Shown: positions 1 through 9,770 of the stretch, piece after piece
How positions within the stretch are numbered: the stretch's first letter is position 1
Layout: every line of letters begins with the position of its first letter
Source: Cyanobacterium sp. Dongsha4
GTDB taxonomy: Bacteria; Cyanobacteriota; Cyanobacteriia; Cyanobacteriales; Cyanobacteriaceae
Direction of reading: 5' to 3'
Length of the DNA: 64,000 nucleotides
NCBI RefSeq assembly: GCF_036345015.1
Contig: NZ_CP084098.1
Location: 1,377,326 to 1,441,325 of the forward strand
The notes under the pieces: model-generated
Databases searched by the model: none
Seen by the model: only the letters and a program-made list of their open reading frames with translations
Told to the model about the DNA's origin: nothing
Program-made: the position numbers and the translations under genes

Positions 1-71
1 TTCAATACTCCTGAAGCTATTATTTGATGATATTCTTCAATAGCAAATTTCTTGCGAGGTAAAGTTAACAT
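1..71 (-). CDS. Uma2 (DUF820)-like protein, N-terminal fragment
   Basis: Only the first 23 codons are inside the window. The start is the ATG complementary to 69-71 and the frame stays open to the window edge. The visible N-terminus (MLTLPRKKFAIEEYHQ...) resembles the opening of Uma2/DUF820 proteins, a PD-(D/E)XK-fold family greatly expanded in cyanobacteria and of unclear cellular role. The assignment rests on about 23 residues, so it is tentative. It is divergent from speA, and the 160-bp gap must hold both promoters. Confidence 0.5.
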   Translation of the reverse strand, partial: MLTLPRKKFAIEEYHQIIASGVL

Positions 72-233
72 ATTCTTCTATTTCGATCGCGCTAACTAAT
101 TCTAATATAATAATTAGCTAAGTTAAGCTGAAAAAGTCAATATTTCATTTCCTAATGATGTTCTTTTCTCGTTACAATTAGATGCGGTAATAATTTTTAC
201 TTTATACATTGGAGACTACTGGGTAAGAATAAA

Positions 234-2180
234 ATGGGTGATTTATGGACTATTGAAGATAGTAATAATTTATATCAAATTGAAGGTTGGGGACATCCCT
301 ATTTTGCCATAAACGAGTTAGGAAACATTACCGTTTCTCCTCAAGGTAATGATTATAAAATTGATTTATTTGAATTAGTTAAAAATTTACAAAAAAGAGA
401 TATTCAGTTACCTTTATTAATTCGTTTTTCTGATATTTTAGCTGATCGTTTACAACGCTTACATTCTTGTATTGAAGATGCGATCGCACGTTATGATTAT
501 AACAATGTTTATCGAGGAGTTTACCCAATTAAATGTAACCAACATCGTCAATTGGTAGAGGCTTTGGTGGAGTATGGAAAACCTTATCATTTTGGCTTAG
601 AAGTGGGTTCAAAACCAGAGTTAATGATTGCTTTGACAACTTTAGAAGTAGATGAAACGGGAGAAACTTTACTTATTTGTAATGGTTATAAAGATGAAGA
701 TTATTTAGAAACTGCTCTTCTAGCTCAACAAATAGGACATAATTTAATTATAGTAATTGAGCAAATAAATGAGCTTTATATCATCCTAGAATTAAGCAAA
801 AAATTTAACTTAAAACCTCAATTAGGAGTAAGGGCAAAATTACAAACAAAAGGCTCTGGGCATTGGGGAGATTCTACGGGAGAAAAAGCCAAATTTGGTT
901 TAACTATTCCCGAAATTGTTGCAGTGGTGAATAGACTAGAAAAAACTGATCAATTAGAGTGTTTAAAACTGTTACATTTTCATATTGGTTCACAAATTTC
1001 TTCCATTGCTGTTATCAAAGATGCTATTAGAGAAGCTAGTCAAATTTATGTGCAGTTGGTAACGATGGGGGCAGGTATGAAATATCTTGATGTTGGTGGT
1101 GGTTTAGCGGTGGATTATGATGGTTCAAAAACCAATTTTTATGCCTCTAAAAACTACAATATGCAAAACTATGCCAATGATATTGTGGCGGCGGTAAAAG
1201 ATGCCTGTGATGAAAAAAATATTCCCCATCCAATTCTTGTGAGTGAAAGTGGAAGAGCGATCGCATCTCATCATTCTGTGTTAATATTTAACGTGGTAAA
1301 TAGTAATAATCCACCCCAAGAATTACCGATTATTGGAGAAGAAAAAGAGCATCTAGTGATCAGGAATCTATGGGAAACTTACGAAAATATTGATGAGAAA
1401 AACTATCAAGAAATGTACCATGATGCGGTGCAATTTAAGGATGAAGCTATCAGTTTATTTAACTTTGGCTATTTAACCTTAAAAGAAAGGGCAAAAGCTG
1501 AACAAATTTATTGGGGATGCTGTCGTAAAATTTATGAAATTACTCAAAAAGAATCTTATGTTAGTGATGACTTAAATGATTTAGCTGACTTAATGATTTC
1601 TACTTATTACGTCAATTTGTCTGTGTTTCAATCTGCTCCTGATGCTTGGGCAATTGATCAACTATTCCCTGTTTTACCTATTCATAGACTCAATGAAAAA
1701 CCAAATAAAAAGGCAATTTTAGCAGATTTAACCTGTGATAGTGATGGTAAAATAGATAAGTTTATTGATTTATTAGATGTAAAGAAATCTTTAGAATTAC
1801 ACTCTTTAGAAACGAATAAAAATGATGAAAATATTGATAGCTTAATTCCTGAAAGTAATGATTTTAAACCTTATTATGTAGGAATGTTTTTAGTCGGAGC
1901 TTATCAAGAAATTATGGGTAATTTGCATAATCTTTTTGGGGATATAAATGTGGTGCATATTGAATGTAAAAAAGATGCTTATCAAATCAAATATGTCGTC
2001 AAAGGAGATACTGTAACAGAGGTGTTAAAATACGTGGAATATTCTGCTGAGGATTTAACGGAAAAACTTCGTTGTTTAACAGAAAATGCTTTAGCAAAAA
2101 ATCAAATTGACTTGGATAATTCTCAAAGATTGATTAAAAACTATGAGGAAAATTTACGCAGTTATACTTATTTAAGATAG
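234..2180 (+). CDS. speA: Biosynthetic arginine decarboxylase
   Basis: Decarboxylates arginine to agmatine, the first step of the agmatine route to polyamines; a PLP enzyme of the cytoplasm. At 648 residues it has normal SpeA length. The PLP-binding lysine is Lys100 in VYPIKCNQ. The barrel domain continues with the glycine-rich LDVGGGLAVDYDG segment near residue 285 and the VSESGRA motif near 340, followed by the C-terminal beta domain. The ATG at 234 gives the expected N-terminus (WTIEDSNNLYQIEGWG). It stands alone: the next gene is 390 bp away and unrelated. The family assignment is secure. Confidence 0.96.
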   Translation: MGDLWTIEDSNNLYQIEGWGHPYFAINELGNITVSPQGNDYKIDLFELVKNLQKRDIQLPLLIRFSDILADRLQRLHSCIEDAIARYDYNNVYRGVYPIKCNQHRQLVEALVEYGKPYHFGLEVGSKPELMIALTTLEVDETGETLLICNGYKDEDYLETALLAQQIGHNLIIVIEQINELYIILELSKKFNLKPQLGVRAKLQTKGSGHWGDSTGEKAKFGLTIPEIVAVVNRLEKTDQLECLKLLHFHIGSQISSIAVIKDAIREASQIYVQLVTMGAGMKYLDVGGGLAVDYDGSKTNFYASKNYNMQNYANDIVAAVKDACDEKNIPHPILVSESGRAIASHHSVLIFNVVNSNNPPQELPIIGEEKEHLVIRNLWETYENIDEKNYQEMYHDAVQFKDEAISLFNFGYLTLKERAKAEQIYWGCCRKIYEITQKESYVSDDLNDLADLMISTYYVNLSVFQSAPDAWAIDQLFPVLPIHRLNEKPNKKAILADLTCDSDGKIDKFIDLLDVKKSLELHSLETNKNDENIDSLIPESNDFKPYYVGMFLVGAYQEIMGNLHNLFGDINVVHIECKKDAYQIKYVVKGDTVTEVLKYVEYSAEDLTEKLRCLTENALAKNQIDLDNSQRLIKNYEENLRSYTYLR

Positions 2181-2570
2181 TTTGCATTTAAGTTGTCTGG
2201 TTAAGATGGAAAATGGGGAATAGACAATGGTAATAATATTTTTAGTATTAAATACCCAGAAAAATTTAACAATATTTCATCTAGGTTCGATATAAAATTT
2301 TCGGCTAAGTTAGGGAAAAGGGAAACCCCCCTGTTTCCCACCTTTTTAGGGGGGAAGGGAATGTGGAAAACATTAGTCTATGGATTTTAGCTAATTTTTA
2401 TAGCGCTTTCTTGGGATAGGTTTTGCCCCAAGAGATAATAAGTTTATCTACTGTTTTCGTTTATATTTAGTTATTTTAACTCCGAATTACGAACCCCAAA
2501 CCCTGAACTCAGGTATGTTTTATGTAACAATTAATCAACCCCAAAATAGTTAATAATGAGTGGTTTTTAG
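2181..2570. other. Intergenic region with a C-run/G-run palindrome
   Basis: No gene is supported in these 390 bases. The notable element is at about 2317-2360, where a C6 run and a G6 run flank a short spacer and form an imperfect palindrome. It is of the same kind as the repeats inside ileS (30301-30414) and at 13340-13382. The rest is AT-rich and presumably holds the speA end and the promoter of the M16 gene. Confidence 0.6.
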
Positions 2571-2618
2571 GTGTTAGCTATTGGTTTAAATAAAAGCTAT
2601 TATTTATTATTAGAAATT

Positions 2619-4073
2619 ATGAGCAAAAAATTAGGCAAAATATGGCAATGGTTAGGATTCACTTTTATAAGCATCGCTATTGTCATTACTACCCATCATG
2701 TTGCTTTTGCGGATGTTACCCCCTCTACTTATCGAGATTTACAATTTCCCCCTCTAGCGGAAATTAAATTACCTGAATATGAACGTTATCAATTAGATAA
2801 TGGTATGGTAATTTATCTGATAGAGGATCATCGTTTACCCTTAATTAGTGGTAGTGCTGTGATTCACACAGGTTCAAGGCTTGACCCCCCTTCTCAAGTC
2901 GGTTTAGCTGAATTAACTGGGAGTTTAATTCGTTTAGGTGGTACAGCTAATTATTCTCCAGAGGAGTTAAATTCCATTTTAGAGCAGAAAGCGGCTGCGA
3001 TCGAATCTTCCATTGATGAAACGATGGGCAGTGTTAGTTTTTCCTCTCTCAGTTATGATTTAGATACTATTTTCCCTCTTTTTGCCGAAGTAATACAATC
3101 TCCTGCTTTTGACTCTCAACAGCTAGAAGTATTGAAAACTCAAGCAAAAGGTGCGATCGCACGTCGTAATGATGACCCCGGAGATATAGCCAGTAGGGAA
3201 TTCAAAAAACTTGTTTATGGAGACAACAACCCCTATGCAAGAACAATTGAATACAATACCCTAGACAATATACAACAATCAGACATTAAAAGTTTTCACA
3301 GTAAATATGTTCGCCCAGAGGGAATTATTTTGGGTATAGTCGGAGACTTTGATTCTTCTCAAATAAAAGAAAAGATTGCCCAATACTTTGGTAACTGGCA
3401 AGGAAATTCACAAGTAAAACCAACATTTGACACAATCACTTCTAAACAAGAAAATAGCAAAGGAATATTTATCGCTGATCAACCACAACTAACTCAAAGT
3501 AATATTTTACTTGGTCATTTGGCAGGTAAATTAAATGATCCTAATTATCCCACCCTTAGCGTCATGAATGGGGTTTTAAATGGCTTTGGAGGCAGACTAC
3601 ACAATGAAATCAGATCCCGTCAAGGATTAGCTTATTCTGTCTATGGTGTTTGGCAAGGTGCTTATGACTACCCCGGTTTATTTGTAGCAGGAGGACAAAC
3701 AAAAACTGATACAACAACTCAATTCATCAAAACTATGAAAGAGGAAATCGAGAAATTACGCACTCAACCCATTACAGAAGCAGAATTAAACTATGCCAAA
3801 GATTCTATACTTAACTCTTTTGTCTTTAAATTTCAGAATCCTAGTCAAACTCTATCTCGAATGATGACCTATGAATATTATGATTATCCCCAAAACTTTA
3901 TATTTGACTATCAACAAGGGGTAAAAAATACTCAAATCGATGATGTTTTGAAGGTTGCTCAAGAATATTTACACCCAGATAAAATTGTGACTTTGGTGGT
4001 AGGAAACGAGGAAGAAATAAAGCAAGAGTTACAAACTTTAGGACAAAATATCAAACAAGTAGAAATTAAATAG
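2619..4073 (+). CDS. M16 family peptidase-like protein lacking the zinc motif
   Basis: Pitrilysin/M16 family protein of about 484 residues. An upstream GTG at 2571 is in frame, but the ATG at 2619 is preferred because it starts a good signal peptide: a short Lys-rich n-region, a hydrophobic stretch, and cleavage near AFA-DVTP, predicting export to the periplasm or lumen. The M16 fold is recognisable (LDNGMVIYLIEDHRLPL, later GGRLHNEIRSRQGLAYSVY and the LRTQPITEAEL region). Where catalytic members have HxxEH after a GLA segment, this protein reads GLAELTGSLIR, so no zinc site is present. It is probably the non-catalytic partner of a two-subunit M16 protease. Its usual catalytic partner is not adjacent: speA lies upstream. 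Confidence 0.88.
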   Translation: MSKKLGKIWQWLGFTFISIAIVITTHHVAFADVTPSTYRDLQFPPLAEIKLPEYERYQLDNGMVIYLIEDHRLPLISGSAVIHTGSRLDPPSQVGLAELTGSLIRLGGTANYSPEELNSILEQKAAAIESSIDETMGSVSFSSLSYDLDTIFPLFAEVIQSPAFDSQQLEVLKTQAKGAIARRNDDPGDIASREFKKLVYGDNNPYARTIEYNTLDNIQQSDIKSFHSKYVRPEGIILGIVGDFDSSQIKEKIAQYFGNWQGNSQVKPTFDTITSKQENSKGIFIADQPQLTQSNILLGHLAGKLNDPNYPTLSVMNGVLNGFGGRLHNEIRSRQGLAYSVYGVWQGAYDYPGLFVAGGQTKTDTTTQFIKTMKEEIEKLRTQPITEAELNYAKDSILNSFVFKFQNPSQTLSRMMTYEYYDYPQNFIFDYQQGVKNTQIDDVLKVAQEYLHPDKIVTLVVGNEEEIKQELQTLGQNIKQVEIK

Positions 4074-4108
4074 GTATGAATTCAGAGAAATTAATTATTA
4101 CCTATTGC

Positions 4109-4190
4109 CTTGTCTTAATTACTAATTGGTAACTACCCTTTGCCCTTTGCCCTTTGCCCTTTGCCCCTTGCCCTTTACTCTTTGCCCCTA
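4109..4190. repeat. Heptameric tandem repeat (TTTGCCC)n with shared leader
   Basis: About seven tandem copies of TTTGCCC or close variants lie at 4135-4187. They are preceded by TGCCTTGTCTTAATTACTAA, which recurs at about 42363. This matches the short tandemly repeated repetitive (STRR) heptamers known in cyanobacteria. It sits between the convergent ends of the M16 and PAP/fibrillin genes. Confidence 0.85.
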
Positions 4191-4198
4191 AAATAAAA

Positions 4199-4849
4199 TT
4201 ATAGGTCAGCAATTTTGTCAACTTTAGAAAGTATAAATAAACTGCCGTCGCCTCCCCTACCAATACGCATTGATTCGTCAATATAAGTGACTTTTAAACT
4301 AGGTATTCGCCCTTGAGGATTTCTAGCGTTAAATACTTTGACAGGTTCAAAAATAGGAGTTTTTATATTAACTATTTTTTGAATAGCTAAAAAACGCTTA
4401 TCAAAATTAACGTTAATAGTATCTTGGGGAAGCATATCACCATCTTTAATTTGAGGAGAAAAAGTAGCGGTAACTTTTACATAACCTTTAACCAAACCAG
4501 AGGAATGTTCCACAAAAGCCACGTTAAAAAAAGATGTTTTTTGAGTATCAATTATTTGATAAACTTGCCTCAATTTTAAACCTAAAGGTAATTTATTTAA
4601 CGATCTAATTTCCCTTGCCGTTGAATAATTTAATTGCCAAATTCCATCCAACAAATTTACGCCATAAACTAATGGTTTAGGAAAAGGATTAAGGGCTTCT
4701 AAATTAACTGTTATTTTCTCTATGTTGATGCTATCGTCTCTGGAAATAAGGGTATCAGTAATGGGATATTGAGGATTAATATTGAGAGTTTGAGCTATTT
4801 TACTAATACTGTCTAATAATTCTTGCTTCAGAAGTAATCTACTATTCAA
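4199..4849 (-). CDS. PAP/fibrillin family protein
   Basis: A 216-residue protein with a plastid-lipid-associated protein (PAP/fibrillin) domain. Diagnostic segments are LLDGIWQLNYSTAREIRSL near residues 65-85, the central beta strands, and the C-terminal LKVTYIDESMRIGRGGDGSL end, a hallmark of the family. In plants and cyanobacteria these proteins associate with thylakoid membranes and lipid bodies and are linked to photoprotection. The exact ligand is unknown. There is no signal peptide or membrane segment. It is a monocistronic gene, convergent with the M16 gene and upstream (in its own direction) of the STRR repeat. Confidence 0.88.
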   Translation of the reverse strand: MNSRLLLKQELLDSISKIAQTLNINPQYPITDTLISRDDSINIEKITVNLEALNPFPKPLVYGVNLLDGIWQLNYSTAREIRSLNKLPLGLKLRQVYQIIDTQKTSFFNVAFVEHSSGLVKGYVKVTATFSPQIKDGDMLPQDTINVNFDKRFLAIQKIVNIKTPIFEPVKVFNARNPQGRIPSLKVTYIDESMRIGRGGDGSLFILSKVDKIADL

Positions 4850-4954
4850 AGTAACCTCTTGCTTTTTGATAAAACTAACGGATGATAAGCGTCAGATAAT
4901 TTTAGTTTAGAAGAGTTTGTAATCTCCTCATTCCTCATTTCCCATTGAAATAGG

Positions 4955-5248
4955 CTAGTCAGTCAAGTAAAGTAGTCTTTTGCCGTGAATCAGGGCGGCT
5001 ACGGTTACTGTTTCTCCTTCAATGCGATACAATAAACGGTAGCTGTAAGCAAATTGTTCCATTACTTTTGATTCCTCAATTTCTGGAATTAGTCTGCCTC
5101 TGGTGGCATCTTGGGTTAATTCATCGGTTATTTCAATTACTTTTTGTACTACTGCCGCCGCATAAGACGGTGAATCCCTTGCAATATAAGCTGCGATCGC
5201 CTCTACATCTTCCACTGCTTTAGGAGACCAAACTACTCGATAAGCCAT
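4955..5248 (-). CDS. RelE/ParE family toxin
   Basis: A 97-residue protein of the RelE/ParE superfamily. The N-terminal YRVVWSPKAVEDVEAIAAYI helix, the central ARGRLIPEIEE-type turn (here ATRGRLIPEIEES) and the C-terminal YRLLYRIEGETVTVAALIHGKR strands fit ParE-like toxins. The family acts on gyrase (ParE) or ribosome-bound mRNA (RelE); which applies cannot be read here. Its start overlaps the end of the upstream small gene by 16 bp, the usual antitoxin-first arrangement. The gene looks intact. Confidence 0.85.
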   Translation of the reverse strand: MAYRVVWSPKAVEDVEAIAAYIARDSPSYAAAVVQKVIEITDELTQDATRGRLIPEIEESKVMEQFAYSYRLLYRIEGETVTVAALIHGKRLLYLTD

Positions 5249-5421
5249 TTATTTAACAACCCTTCTACTTCTGCTTGTTGTAAAACTCCTTGAGTATCGG
5301 CTATTTGTAAGCCTTGACGAATTTTTCCCAGTACATATAAGTGATACTGTATATCTTCAATTGTGCAATCATCTGGTAATTTTCTCAACATAGATTGTAC
5401 TTTTTCTTTGGTAGAATTCAT
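5233..5421 (-). CDS. Putative antitoxin of the ParE-type pair
   Basis: A 62-residue acidic protein (MNSTKEKVQSMLRKLPDDCTIEDIQYHLYVLGKI...) placed directly upstream of the ParE/RelE-type toxin and overlapping it by 16 bp. It resembles short cyanobacterial antitoxins, with a LPDDCTIEDIQYHLYVL helix and a Gln/Glu-rich C-terminus likely to bind the toxin. No ribbon-helix-helix motif is obvious, so DNA binding is not claimed. The antitoxin role is inferred mainly from context. Confidence 0.75.
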   Translation of the reverse strand: MNSTKEKVQSMLRKLPDDCTIEDIQYHLYVLGKIRQGLQIADTQGVLQQAEVEGLLNKWLIE

Positions 5422-5563
5422 AGTAATAGGGATAAAACTTAATAAATTTAATATATTGATTCATTTATCAGTTATTTTAGTCTAGTTCGGAAAGAGGTGT
5501 TAGGTTATTGAGGTGTTAGAGAAGCGTGTTAATTAAACACTTTTGCATGAGTGCCGTTTCAAG

Positions 5564-5836
5564 CTATGGGCCAGAAAAAACAGCATCCTCAATATCTTGA
5601 CGAGAAAGAGAGTAAGGAAAAGCCCTTTTTATATCACTACCATCTGCACCTGCATTCAAATAACTGACACAAATATCCTCTATATCTAGGGTAATTTCTG
5701 CCTCCCAAGTTCCTTTTTTTACATACCAACAGTTCAATTCTTGGGGATTTTGGTCACACCCCATTTTTTTCAACCATGCTTCTATTTCAGGTAAGGGAAA
5801 ATTGTACAGTGGACTTTGTGGTGTTAATTGTGCCAT
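5564..5836 (-). CDS. DUF3143 family protein
   Basis: A 90-residue soluble protein that I recognise as the cyanobacterial DUF3143 family: LYNFPLPEIEAWLKKMGC at the start, the CWYVKKGTWEAEITLDIEDI core, and RAFPYSLSRQDIEDAVFSGP at the end. The function is not established. It lies 53 bp downstream of the J-domain gene on the same strand, a pairing I recall from other cyanobacteria, so the two are probably co-transcribed and may work together. The Asp/Glu-rich core gives no catalytic clue. Confidence 0.8.
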   Translation of the reverse strand: MAQLTPQSPLYNFPLPEIEAWLKKMGCDQNPQELNCWYVKKGTWEAEITLDIEDICVSYLNAGADGSDIKRAFPYSLSRQDIEDAVFSGP

Positions 5837-5889
5837 TATTTTTAGATCAAAAGTGCCAAAGTTATTAATTCTCGGTCAAACACTTATCA

Positions 5890-6360
5890 CTATATATTAG
5901 AAGTTCTCCACCAAGCAAGACAAAAAGCTAATATCATACATCCGAATATGGTTAAACCCATTAACAATAAGGCAAACAATTCTCCTGCAGATAAAGGGCG
6001 ATCGCTCGGATCTAAATAACTAGCTTTTGAGCTATCATACTCATTAGCCCGTGAAAAATCATAAGGACTCTGAATCACATTCCAACGAGAATAACCTATT
6101 TGTAAATCGTATTTTAAACGGGTTTCAGGATTAGCAAGAACCCCATAAGCCTCATTCAAACGCTGAAATTTTTGTTTTGCTTCTTCTGGGGGCAAATCCG
6201 TTGTATCAGGATGGTAAAATTTACTCAACTCTCGATATGCCCTTCTAATCTCTATAACAGAAGCCGAGGGATGTAATTTCAATAAGCCATAGTGAGTATC
6301 CGCAAAATATTCCTTTGTAATAGTTGTATATTGGGTTTTGCGATTATAATCAGAATTCAC
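5890..6360 (-). CDS. J-domain protein with C-terminal membrane anchor
   Basis: A 156-residue DnaJ-type co-chaperone. The J domain spans roughly residues 17-85 (THYGLLKLHPSASVIEIRRAY...), with the HPD tripeptide in FYHPDTTD that stimulates Hsp70 ATPase. After a hydrophilic linker a single hydrophobic helix (ELFALLLMGLTIFGCMILAF) ends the protein. It is therefore predicted to be tail-anchored, with the J domain in the cytoplasm recruiting DnaK to a membrane. There is no Gly/Phe region and no zinc finger, so this is a type C J-protein. It is followed by the DUF3143 gene and divergent from the PSI factor gene. Confidence 0.9.
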   Translation of the reverse strand: MNSDYNRKTQYTTITKEYFADTHYGLLKLHPSASVIEIRRAYRELSKFYHPDTTDLPPEEAKQKFQRLNEAYGVLANPETRLKYDLQIGYSRWNVIQSPYDFSRANEYDSSKASYLDPSDRPLSAGELFALLLMGLTIFGCMILAFCLAWWRTSNI

Positions 6361-6445
6361 TTTTTTCTTTTGACAATGACTATTTGTTTCAATATTCTAG
6401 TACAAGGTTTTATTTTTTTACCTTAACCAAATTTTAGATAAATAT

Positions 6446-7036
6446 ATGTCGATCGCACCTTTTATTTCTGGTTTAATTAAAGTCTGTTTAATCTTATTTT
6501 GTTCTTTCTCAATTTGGCTAACTAATACCTCCTCTAGCTATGCCGACATCAATAATGATCGTTACGATGGAAATATTTTTGTGGTTTATGCCGGTAATGG
6601 TTCTCTTGTTCCCCCTAAACTGACTTTAAAACAGTCCTTTGACAGAAACATTCCCGTTATTTTGGTTTACTACCTTGATGACAATAGCGATTCTAAACAA
6701 TTTGCCTTTATTGTCTCTCGCCTACAAGAGTTTTATGGAAAGGCCGCTAGTATTATTCCCGTTTCTGTAGATAGTATTCCTGTAAAAGAAAAATATCAAC
6801 CTGATGAAGTGGGTTACTATTACCGTGGTGCAATTCCTCAAACCGTTGTCTTAGACGAAAATCGCAAAAAAGTATTTGATGAAGAAGGTGTTATTCAGTT
6901 TGAAGCCGTTGACGATGTATTAAGAAAAGTATTCAATTTATTACCTCGATCGCAATCTGTAGAATTAAAACGTAAAACCTTTAATGAATTTAACAGTGAA
7001 TTAGTCCCAGAAGAAAAAGGCAATGGGCAAAGTTAA
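6446..7036 (+). CDS. Thylakoid membrane photosystem I accumulation factor-like protein (thioredoxin fold)
   Basis: A 196-residue protein with an N-terminal hydrophobic signal/anchor (residues about 8-32, ending SSSYADINN) followed by a thioredoxin-like domain. The segment YDGNIFVVYAGNGSLVPPKL, the IPVILVYYLDDNSDSKQFA strand, a cis-Pro loop (RGAIPQTVVL) and the LPRSQSVELKRK C-terminus match the cyanobacterial family annotated as thylakoid membrane PSI accumulation factor. There is no CxxC pair, so disulfide chemistry is not expected; a structural or assembly role is more likely. It is divergent from the J-protein gene and separated from topA by an STRR array. Confidence 0.8.
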   Translation: MSIAPFISGLIKVCLILFCSFSIWLTNTSSSYADINNDRYDGNIFVVYAGNGSLVPPKLTLKQSFDRNIPVILVYYLDDNSDSKQFAFIVSRLQEFYGKAASIIPVSVDSIPVKEKYQPDEVGYYYRGAIPQTVVLDENRKKVFDEEGVIQFEAVDDVLRKVFNLLPRSQSVELKRKTFNEFNSELVPEEKGNGQS

Positions 7037-7060
7037 AAGGGGCAGGAGGTAAGGATGAAT

Positions 7061-7142
7061 AATTAAGAATTAAGAATTAAGAATTAAAAATCCAGAACTC
7101 CGAACCCCGAACCCCGAACCCCGAACCCCGAACCCCGAACTC
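7061..7142. repeat. Double heptamer array (ATTAAGA)n plus (CCCCGAA)n
   Basis: About four copies of ATTAAGA at 7061-7088 run directly into about six copies of CCCCGAA or variants at 7095-7142. Both repeats have a seven-base period. It lies between the convergent PSI-factor and topA genes and abuts the topA stop codon. Confidence 0.88.
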
Positions 7143-7145
7143 TGT

Positions 7146-9770
7146 TTATTTCTTGGTTGTTTTCCTTCTAGTTGTCTTTTTAGCGGTAGTTGCCTTTTTC
7201 CTTTTAGTGGTGGTTTTTTTCCCCCCCTCTTTCTCTTGGAGTAAAGCTAAGGCTTTTTCTAAAGACATACTTTCTACCGTTTCCCCTTCTGGTAATTTAA
7301 CGTTGGTTTTACCATGTTGAAAATAGACCCCATAAGGACCTTGATAAATGTTAATAGGTTCATTATCTTCTGGATGATTACCCAATTCTCTCAAGGGAGT
7401 CTTTGTTTTGCCTCGTTTGCCTCTGGTAGATTTAGGTTGTGCTAAAATTTCCAAGGCTCTTTCCAAAGTGACGGTTAAAACATCATCTTCTTTGAGAGAG
7501 CGATAGTCTTTACCATCTTTTCCTTGATCATGCACAATATAGGGTCCATAACGACCGAGAGCGGCTTTAATGGGTTTACCTGTTTCTGGATGTTCTCCTA
7601 AAGTTCGAGGAAGTTGCAAGTAAGCTAAAGCCATTTCTAGGTTAATATCTTCTAGTTGTACCCCTTTAGGAAAAGACGAGGTTTTCGGTTTTTTTGCCCT
7701 GCCGATGGGTTCATCTCCTAGCTGTACATAAGGTCCATAAGTGCCAATTAAAAGATAGACGGGAAAGTCTGTTTCTGGATCGTGTCCTAAGACTGTAGGT
7801 CCTTCTTTTTTTTGTTTTAAAAGGGTTTGGATTTGCTCAGGATCTAAATCGGCAGGAGTTAGGTCTTCTGGCAAGGATGACTTAATGATTTCCTCCCCTT
7901 CCTGAGATTCGATATAGGGGCCAAATTTGCCTATTTTAACGGTTGCCCCTTCAAGGTTTGCTAGATCGATTACTTTAGCAGATTGAGGATCGATCGCAGT
8001 TTCTCTTTCTTTAACTTGATTTTCTAAGCCGTTTTCCCCTTGATAAAAGTTTTTTAAATAGGGAAGCCATTGTTCCTGTCCAGAAGCAATATCATCAAGG
8101 GTTTGCTCCATTTTGGAAGTGAATTTAGTATCGACTAATTCTTGGAAATTTTTTTCTAACAAATCAGTGACAGCAAAAGCGGTAAAAGTTGGAATTAAGG
8201 CTTTTTGACGAATTTGGGCATAGCCTCGATCGATAATTGTGCCAATAATACTTGCGTATGTACTAGGACGACCCACGCTTTCACTTTCAAGGGTTTTAAC
8301 TAAGGATGCCTCGGTGTAACGGGCTGGAGGTTGGGTTTCATGTCCTACTACGTCCAATTTTTTACAATCGGGGCGATCACCTATTTTTAAATCAGGGAGA
8401 ATCACCTCTTGGTTTTCTAATGCCGCTTCTGGATCGTCTGAACCCTCTACATAGGCACGGAAAAACCCCGCAAAATCAATGCGTTTACCGCTAGAACGAA
8501 ATACAGCATTTTCGACGGCAATATTAACGGCAATCTGGGTTAATTGGGCATCAGCCATTTGACAAGCAACGGTGCGCTTCCAAATTAAGTCATAGAGGGC
8601 AAATTCTCTGTCTCTTAACCCTGTTTCTTTCGGCAGTTTAAAGCTACTTCCTGCAGGGCGTATGGCTTCGTGGGCTTCCTGTGCTCCTTTGGCTTTGGTT
8701 TTATACTGTTTCGGTTTTGGACTTAAATATTCTTTTCCGTACATTTGTTCTACACAGTTCCGAGCGGCTGCGATCGCCTGTTCGGAAAGATGTACCGAGT
8801 CAGTTCTCATGTAGGTAATATAACCATTTTCATAGAGACTTTGAGCAATGCGCATGGTATCTTTTGCCCCTAAACCGAGTTTACGATTCGCCTCCTGTTG
8901 TAAAGTAGAAGTAGTAAAGGGAGGATAAGGCGATCGCTTCGTGGGTTTTTCCTCACAATCAGTTACTTGCCAAGTTTTACCTTTCAACTGTTTTTGTAAA
9001 GCTGTGGCTTCTTCCTCTGATAAAACAACGACTTTCTTATTCTTAATTAACTGCCCTGTTTTAGGATCAAAATCGCTCCCAGTAGCTAATTTTTTGCCGT
9101 CTAAGGTGATTAATTTTGCCTCAAAATCACTTTTATCCTGACATAATAAAGCCTTTAAATCCCAGTATTTAGCCTGTACAAAAGCCCTTCTTTCTCTTTC
9201 TCTTTGCACCAACAAACGCACTGCCACCGATTGCACTCTACCAGCCGATAAACCCCTTGCAATTTTTTTCCAAAGTAAAGGAGAGAGAGTATAGCCCACT
9301 AAACGATCTAAAATTCTTCTGGTTTCTTGAGCATGAACCAAATTTTCATCAATATCCCGACAATTAGATAAAGCCTTGTTAATCGCTTCTTTGGTAATCT
9401 CATGGAAAACCATTCTTTTTATCGGCACATTGGGCTTTAATAACTGTAACAAATGCCAACTAATACTTTCCCCTTCTCTGTCTTCATCTGTAGCAAGGAT
9501 TAATTCTTCTGCATTGGCTAAAGCCTTTTTCAACTGTTGTACAACTTTATTCTTCCCTTTAGGAATTACATAAATAGGCTCAAAATTCTGCTCAACATTC
9601 ACCCCCAAACGACTCCAAGGGTATTGTTTATACTCGGCTGGAACTTCCGCAGAAGAAGAAGGCAAATCCCGCACATGACCCATGGACGCTTCTACAATAT
9701 AATCTTTTGGTAAATAGTTACGGATGGTTTTGGCTTTGGTAGGTGATTCAACTATAACTAATGTTGACAT
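7146..9770 (-). CDS. topA: DNA topoisomerase I (type IA)
   Basis: Relaxes negative supercoils by transient single-strand cleavage. The 874-residue protein has an N-terminal Toprim domain ([13 protein letters not shown], then [15 protein letters not shown] with the acidic metal-binding residues). The active-site tyrosine is near residue 320 in the YITYMRTDS motif. The C-terminus carries several short beta repeats (e.g. [19 protein letters not shown]) instead of Cys4 zinc fingers, then a Lys/Thr/Arg-rich tail, as in other cyanobacterial TopA proteins. The ATG at 9770 gives the canonical [14 protein letters not shown] start. No neighbour is functionally linked. Confidence 0.97.
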   Translation of the reverse strand: MSTLVIVESPTKAKTIRNYLPKDYIVEASMGHVRDLPSSSAEVPAEYKQYPWSRLGVNVEQNFEPIYVIPKGKNKVVQQLKKALANAEELILATDEDREGESISWHLLQLLKPNVPIKRMVFHEITKEAINKALSNCRDIDENLVHAQETRRILDRLVGYTLSPLLWKKIARGLSAGRVQSVAVRLLVQRERERRAFVQAKYWDLKALLCQDKSDFEAKLITLDGKKLATGSDFDPKTGQLIKNKKVVVLSEEEATALQKQLKGKTWQVTDCEEKPTKRSPYPPFTTSTLQQEANRKLGLGAKDTMRIAQSLYENGYITYMRTDSVHLSEQAIAAARNCVEQMYGKEYLSPKPKQYKTKAKGAQEAHEAIRPAGSSFKLPKETGLRDREFALYDLIWKRTVACQMADAQLTQIAVNIAVENAVFRSSGKRIDFAGFFRAYVEGSDDPEAALENQEVILPDLKIGDRPDCKKLDVVGHETQPPARYTEASLVKTLESESVGRPSTYASIIGTIIDRGYAQIRQKALIPTFTAFAVTDLLEKNFQELVDTKFTSKMEQTLDDIASGQEQWLPYLKNFYQGENGLENQVKERETAIDPQSAKVIDLANLEGATVKIGKFGPYIESQEGEEIIKSSLPEDLTPADLDPEQIQTLLKQKKEGPTVLGHDPETDFPVYLLIGTYGPYVQLGDEPIGRAKKPKTSSFPKGVQLEDINLEMALAYLQLPRTLGEHPETGKPIKAALGRYGPYIVHDQGKDGKDYRSLKEDDVLTVTLERALEILAQPKSTRGKRGKTKTPLRELGNHPEDNEPINIYQGPYGVYFQHGKTNVKLPEGETVESMSLEKALALLQEKEGGKKTTTKRKKATTAKKTTRRKTTKK

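Noticed and set aside
4135-4187. Tandem heptamers as a possible CRISPR or replication iteron array
   Set aside because: The units are contiguous, seven bases long and vary slightly, and the same type occurs at many gene ends. This is the STRR repeat pattern.
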